From Pseudomonas brassicacearum subsp. brassicacearum (GTDB taxonomy: Bacteria; Pseudomonadota; Gammaproteobacteria; Pseudomonadales; Pseudomonadaceae): 64,000 nucleotides of DNA. A program made the translations under genes and the position numbers. This document shows positions 60,164-64,000 of this stretch, piece after piece. Within the stretch, counting starts at the first letter, position 1. Each line of letters starts with the position of its first letter. The stretch is taken from assembly GCF_008801605.1 (NCBI RefSeq), contig NZ_VZPJ01000007.1, positions 186,001 to 250,000 of the forward strand, given 5' to 3'. The notes under the pieces are model-generated. The model ran no database searches. It was not told where the DNA came from and worked only from the letters and a program-made list of their open reading frames with translations.

Positions 60164-61243
60164 CTACGCCAACACCGCCACCGCCTTGATCTGCGCCCAC
60201 AACACCTGCCCTGGATGCAATTTCAGCTGATCGCGCGAATAGCGGGTGATACGCGCCAGCAGCGGGGTGCCGGCGGCTTCCAGGCGGATCAGCACGTGGG
60301 CGGCGTTGTCGGCGGCCTGTTCGCTGACCACGGTGACTGGCAGGCGATTGAGGATGCTGGTCTGGGCATCGTTCGCCAGGCTGAGGCTGACGTCCCGGGC
60401 CTGGACCTTGAAGCGCAGCGGCTGGCCGAGGGCCAGGGAGGTGTGGGCCACGCGTACGTTCAGTTGGCTGTCGGGCAGATTCAGGGTCAGCAATTGATAA
60501 GCCGGGTCGTACCCGCTGACCTTGCCCTCGATCACCACGCCTGCATCATCCCCCAGGGCCAATGGCAGGTCGAGCCGGGCCAGGGTTTCGCCGATCGGCC
60601 CACTGGCCAGCGCGCGACCGCCGTCGAGCAGCACGATGTGATCGGCCAGGCGCGCCACTTCATCCTGGGAATGGCTGACATACAGCACCGGGATGTCCAG
60701 CTCATCGTGGAGCCGTTGCAGGTACGGCAGGATTTCGTTTTTGCGCCGGCTATCGAGGGCCGCCAGCGGCTCATCCATCAACAGCAGTTGCGGGCTGGTC
60801 AGCAAGGCGCGGGCGATACCCACCCGCTGGCGCTCGCCGCCGGACAGGTTGTGCGGCTGCCGATCGAGCAAGTGCCCGATGCCCAGCAGTTCGGTCGCCT
60901 GTTGCATGTCCACCCGCCGTTGTGCCGGCGCGATGCGCTTGAGGCCGAACGCCAGGTTGGCCCGCACCGACAGATGGGCGAACAGGCTCGCCTCCTGGAA
61001 CACATACCCCACCGACCGTTTATGGGGCGGCACGAACACAGCGTGCTCACTGTCTTGCCAGACTTGGCCGTTGACCTCGATAAAACCCCGGGCCGGCCGC
61101 TCCAACCCGGCGATGCAACGCAGGCAGGTGGTTTTGCCGGAACCGGACGGCCCATACAGAGCGGTCACGCCACGGCCGGGCAGTTGCACATCCAGGTCCA
61201 GGGAAAAAGCCCCGTGGTCGAGCTGCAAACGCGCGTGAATCAT
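60164..61243 (-). CDS. modC: Molybdate ABC transporter ATPase
   Basis: A 359-residue ATPase. Walker A is ALYGPSGSGKTTCLRCIAG, the signature is LSGGERQRVGIARAL and Walker B is LLLMDEPLAALD. A C-terminal Mop/TOBE domain from about 285 binds molybdate (VRVAHTSLALGQPLRFKVQARDV). It energises ModB. The start lies 3 bases after the modB stop. Confidence 0.93.
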   Translation of the reverse strand: MIHARLQLDHGAFSLDLDVQLPGRGVTALYGPSGSGKTTCLRCIAGLERPARGFIEVNGQVWQDSEHAVFVPPHKRSVGYVFQEASLFAHLSVRANLAFGLKRIAPAQRRVDMQQATELLGIGHLLDRQPHNLSGGERQRVGIARALLTSPQLLLMDEPLAALDSRRKNEILPYLQRLHDELDIPVLYVSHSQDEVARLADHIVLLDGGRALASGPIGETLARLDLPLALGDDAGVVIEGKVSGYDPAYQLLTLNLPDSQLNVRVAHTSLALGQPLRFKVQARDVSLSLANDAQTSILNRLPVTVVSEQAADNAAHVLIRLEAAGTPLLARITRYSRDQLKLHPGQVLWAQIKAVAVLA

Positions 61244-61246
61244 CGA

Positions 61247-61927
61247 TCAGCTCCAACCGGCACGGGTTCGGCGGCTGGAGTACAGCGCCAGCAGCACCAG
61301 GAATGAAAACACCAGCATTGCCGCCGCGAGCCAGTGGGCCTGGGCGTATTCCAAGGCTTCGACATGGTCGTAGATCTGCACTGACACCACCCGGGTTTTC
61401 TCCGGGATGTTGCCGCCGATCATCAGCACCACGCCGAATTCGCCGACGGTGTGGGCAAAGCCAAGAATCGCCGCAGTGATGAAGCCGGGGCGGGCCAGGG
61501 GCAGGATGACGCTGAAAAACGTATCCCAAGGCCCGGCTCGCAGGGTGGCGGCGACTTCCAGCGGGCGACTGCCGATGGCGGCAAAGGCGTTCTGCAACGG
61601 CTGCACCACAAACGGCATGGAATAGATCACCGAGCCGATTACCAACCCGGTGAAACTGAAGGTGAGGGTGCCTAGCCCGAGAGCTTGGGTGAGCTGGCCG
61701 ATCCAGCCGTTCGGCCCCAACGCCAGCAACAGGTAGAAGCCGATCACCGTGGGCGGCAGCACCAACGGCAACGCGACCACCGCACCCACCGGCCCGCGCA
61801 GCCAGGAGCGGGTGCGCGACAGCCACAATGCGATGGGCGTGCCGATGAGCAGCAGGATCACCGTGGTCAATGACGCCAGTTTCAGGGTCAGCCAGATGGC
61901 GGCATAGTCGGCGCTGGTCAGTGGCAT
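61247..61927 (-). CDS. modB: Molybdate ABC transporter permease
   Basis: A 226-residue inner-membrane permease with about five segments. The coupling-loop motif is VAATLRAGPWDTFFSVILPLARPGF (EAA type). It follows modA with no gap and precedes modC. The first residues are MPLTSADYAAIWLTLKLAS. Confidence 0.93.
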   Translation of the reverse strand: MPLTSADYAAIWLTLKLASLTTVILLLIGTPIALWLSRTRSWLRGPVGAVVALPLVLPPTVIGFYLLLALGPNGWIGQLTQALGLGTLTFSFTGLVIGSVIYSMPFVVQPLQNAFAAIGSRPLEVAATLRAGPWDTFFSVILPLARPGFITAAILGFAHTVGEFGVVLMIGGNIPEKTRVVSVQIYDHVEALEYAQAHWLAAAMLVFSFLVLLALYSSRRTRAGWS

Positions 61928-62680
61928 TTAGCGTTGGTAACCGTAGGTTTGGATGATGGCGGCGGCTTTCGGGCCCTTGAGGTAATCCACCAGGGCCACG
62001 GCAGCGGGGTTGTCCCGGCCCTTGTTGAGGATCACCGCGTCCTGTTTGATCGGGTCGTGCAGTTCGGCCGGGACGATCCATGCCGAGCCGCCCGTCACTT
62101 TGCCGTCCTTGTACACCTGGGACAAGGCGACGAAGCCGAGTTCGGCGTTACCGGTGGAGACGAACTGATAGGCCTGGGTGATGTTCTGGCCTTCGACGAG
62201 CTTGCTTTTCACCTGCGCGGTCAAGCCGAGCTTGTCCAGCACCTGGGTCGCGGCCAGGCCGTAGGGCGCGGCTTTCGGGTTGGCGATGGACAGGTGTTGG
62301 AAATCGTTGTGCTTGAGCACCTGGCCCTGGCTGTCGACATAACCGTCCTTGGCCGACCACAGCGCCAGGGTACCGACCGCGTAGGTGAAGCGCGAGCCCT
62401 TGACGGTGTCACCTTCGCTTTCGAGCTTGGCCGGGGTGGTGTCGTCGGCGGCGAGGAAGACTTCGAATGGCGCGCCGTTCTTGATCTGGGTGTAGAACTG
62501 CCCGGTGGCCCCGTAAGCCGCCACCAGTTTGTGTCCGGTGTCTTTTTCGAAGTCGGCGGCGATGGCCTGGATCGGCGCGGTGAAATTGGAAGCGACTGCC
62601 ACCTGCACCTCAGCGGCCTGGGCGGCGCCAATGGCAAAGAACGTGGTCAGCAGCAACGGCGCGAAGCGGGTGAGAGGCAT
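61928..62680 (-). CDS. modA: Molybdate-binding periplasmic protein
   Basis: A 250-residue binding protein with a signal peptide (FAPLLLTTFFAIGAAQA, cleaved near residue 22). AVASNFTAPIQAIAADFEKDTGH and GATGQFYTQIKNGAPFEVFLAADD supply the Ser-type oxyanion contacts of ModA. The gene starts the modABC operon behind a ModE operator; GGAG precedes its ATG. Confidence 0.93.
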   Translation of the reverse strand: MPLTRFAPLLLTTFFAIGAAQAAEVQVAVASNFTAPIQAIAADFEKDTGHKLVAAYGATGQFYTQIKNGAPFEVFLAADDTTPAKLESEGDTVKGSRFTYAVGTLALWSAKDGYVDSQGQVLKHNDFQHLSIANPKAAPYGLAATQVLDKLGLTAQVKSKLVEGQNITQAYQFVSTGNAELGFVALSQVYKDGKVTGGSAWIVPAELHDPIKQDAVILNKGRDNPAAVALVDYLKGPKAAAIIQTYGYQR

Positions 62681-62704
62681 GGATGAGGCTCCGTGGGGTC
62701 AGGT

Positions 62705-62730
62705 TCGCTATATACCGGAATATATAGCGA
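62705..62730. promoter_or_regulatory. ModE operator upstream of modA
   Basis: TCGCTATATA-N6-TATATAGCGA is a perfect inverted repeat matching the ModE consensus (CGnTATATA-N6-TATATAnCG). It lies 24 bases upstream of the modA ATG, where molybdate-bound ModE would repress the operon. The regulator gene itself is not in the window. Confidence 0.88.
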
Positions 62731-62779
62731 ATGACCGACAAACGGAACGCGGCATTTCGCCCGGGGAGTGAGGTGCAAG

Positions 62780-64000
62780 GGTGTGGGAGCCAAGCCTGCT
62801 CGCGAAGACGGTGGGTCAGCTTGCATCCATTTTGAATGCGCTACCGCCATCGCGAGCAAGCTCGGCTCCCACAGGTCCGGTGGTGTGCCTGGATGTGCCG
62901 GTTGCCCCCAATCCCCTGTGGGAGCCAAGCTTGCTCGCGAAGACGGTGGGTCAGCTTGCATCCATTTTGAATGTGCTACCGCCATCGCGAGCAAGCTCAG
63001 CTCCCACAGGTCCGATGATGTGCCTGGATGTGCCGGTTGCCCCCAATCCCCTGTGGGAGCCAAGCTTGCTCGCGAAGACGGTGGGTCAGCTAGCATCCAT
63101 TTTGAATGTGCTACCGCCATCGCGAGCAAGCTCAGCTCCCACAGGTCCGGTGGTGTGCCTGGATGTGCCGGTTGCCCCCAATCCCCTGTGGGAGCGAGCC
63201 TGCTCGCGAAGACGGTGGGTCAGCTTGCATCCATTTTGAATGTGCTACCGCCATCGCGAGCAAGCTCGGCTCCCACAGGTCCGGTGGTGTGCCTGGATGT
63301 GCCGGTTGCCCCCAATCCCAGTGGGAGCGGGCTTGCTCGCGAAGACGGTGGGTCAGCTTGCATCCATTTTGAATGTGCTACCGCCATCGCGAGCAAGCTC
63401 GGCTCCCACAGGTCCGGTGGTGTACACGGATGTGCCGGTTGCCCCCAACCCCCTGTGGGAGCGAGCCTGCTCGCGAAGACGGTGGGTCAGCTAGCATCCA
63501 TTTTGAATGTGCTACCGCCATCGCGAGCAAGCTCGGCTCCCACAGGTCCGGTGGTGTACCCGGATGTGCCGGTTGCCCCCAATCCCCTGTGGGAGCGAGC
63601 CTGCTCGCGAAGACGGTGGGTCAGCTTGCATCCATTTTGAATGTGCTACCGCCATCGCGAGCAAGCTCGGCTCCCACAGGTCCGGTGGTGTGCCTGGATG
63701 TGCCGGTTGCCCCCAATCCCAGTGGGAGCGGGCTTGCTCGCGAAGACGGTGGGTCAGCTTGCATCCATTTTGAATGTGCTACCGCCATCGCGAGCAAGCT
63801 CGGCTCCCACAGGTCCGGTGGTGTACACGGATGTGCCGGTTGCCCCCAACCCCCTGTGGGAGCGAGCCTGCTCGCGAAGACGGTGGGTCAGCTAGCATCC
63901 ATTTTGAATGTGCTACCGCCATCGCGAGCAAGCTCGGCTCCCACAGGTCCGGTGGTGTACCCGGATGTGCCGGTTGCCCCCAATCCCCTGTGGGAGCGAG
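62780..64000. repeat. Tandem REPIN array with higher-order trimer (continues past window)
   Basis: Nine complete units plus a partial one, with GTGGGAGC starts at 62783, 62918, 63053, 63188, 63321, 63455, 63589, 63722, 63856 and 63990 (period 133-135). Each unit has a left arm GTGGGAGCGAGCCTGCTCGC, a spacer with TCAGCTTGCATCCATTTTGA, a right arm CGAGCAAGCTCGGCTCCCAC and a linker CCGGTTGCCCCCAA. From 63188 three monomer types alternate with a ~401-base period. No gene is present. Confidence 0.9.

Noticed and set aside
58753..60189. Plus-strand open frame of 478 codons
   Set aside because: It is the antisense shadow of topoisomerase IB, with low-complexity repeats at its end (QEQTSRSKP) from the REP region and no family motif.
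62768..63640. 290-residue apparent repeat protein in the terminal array
   Set aside because: The frame stays open only because the REPIN units are multiples close to 3; there is no ribosome site, and other frames are equally open. Not a gene.
62780..64000. Possible CRISPR array
   Set aside because: Repeats are long inverted pairs and the stretches between them are also conserved, so there are no unique spacers; no cas genes.

Overview
The window looks like chromosome of a Pseudomonas of the fluorescens group. It has high GC and dense LysR/target gene pairs. REPIN palindromes of the GTGGGAGC...GCTCGCGA type typical of fluorescent pseudomonads are present, with a REP-associated tyrosine transposase. 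Housekeeping neighbours (ppnN, topoisomerase IB, modABC) also fit. No rRNA or tRNA gene was recognised.

Region 1 (1-26.1 kb) is a metabolic and regulatory mosaic. It opens with the N-terminal part of a TonB-dependent siderophore receptor under a likely Fur box. Regulator/target pairs follow: LysR with tautomerase, azoreductase, MFS transporter and quinone reductase, and TetR with an SDR. A nitrilase/ActP-like symporter/DUF485 cassette, a GMC oxidoreductase, an alpha/beta hydrolase and a degenerate HD-GYP/LuxR regulator are also here. Near 22.3 kb lies a small chimeric LuxR gene followed by a SnoaL-like/SDR pair. Scars of rearrangement include two decayed IS5-type copies (one an internally deleted element with CTAG target duplications) and a copied 3' end of a LysR gene at 16.5 kb.

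Region 2 (26.2-36.3 kb) is an accessory island. It holds a DUF3644/HEPN-like protein and a C4 zinc-finger protein. A ~4.5 kb segment is bounded by two ~700 bp direct repeats. Each repeat carries a small gene, its terminator and a highly structured upstream RNA element whose paired segments co-vary between the copies. Between the repeats are a DUF2268-type metallopeptidase, a MafI-like immunity protein, several orphan small proteins, a frameshifted integrase and two copies of a ~48 bp palindrome. A LysR/EamA pair and an orphan Xre/MbcA/ParS antitoxin fragment follow.

Region 3 (36.4-43.7 kb) holds an operon for a duplicated-permease ABC transporter plus a two-component system, with no binding protein. 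A 27-residue membrane peptide and a RAYT transposase beside a tandem REP array follow. Region 4 (43.7-52.4 kb) is a complete alternative chemotaxis operon: MCP-cheY-STAS-cheA-MCP-cheW-cheR-cheD-cheB. Region 5 (52.7-62.7 kb) is core-like: MATE pump, HAD phosphatase, ppnN, DUF3087, arsenate reductase, KGG stress protein, ClpP-like protein, topoisomerase IB, and modABC behind a near-perfect ModE operator. The window ends inside a long tandem REPIN array (from 62.78 kb) that shows a three-monomer higher-order repeat.
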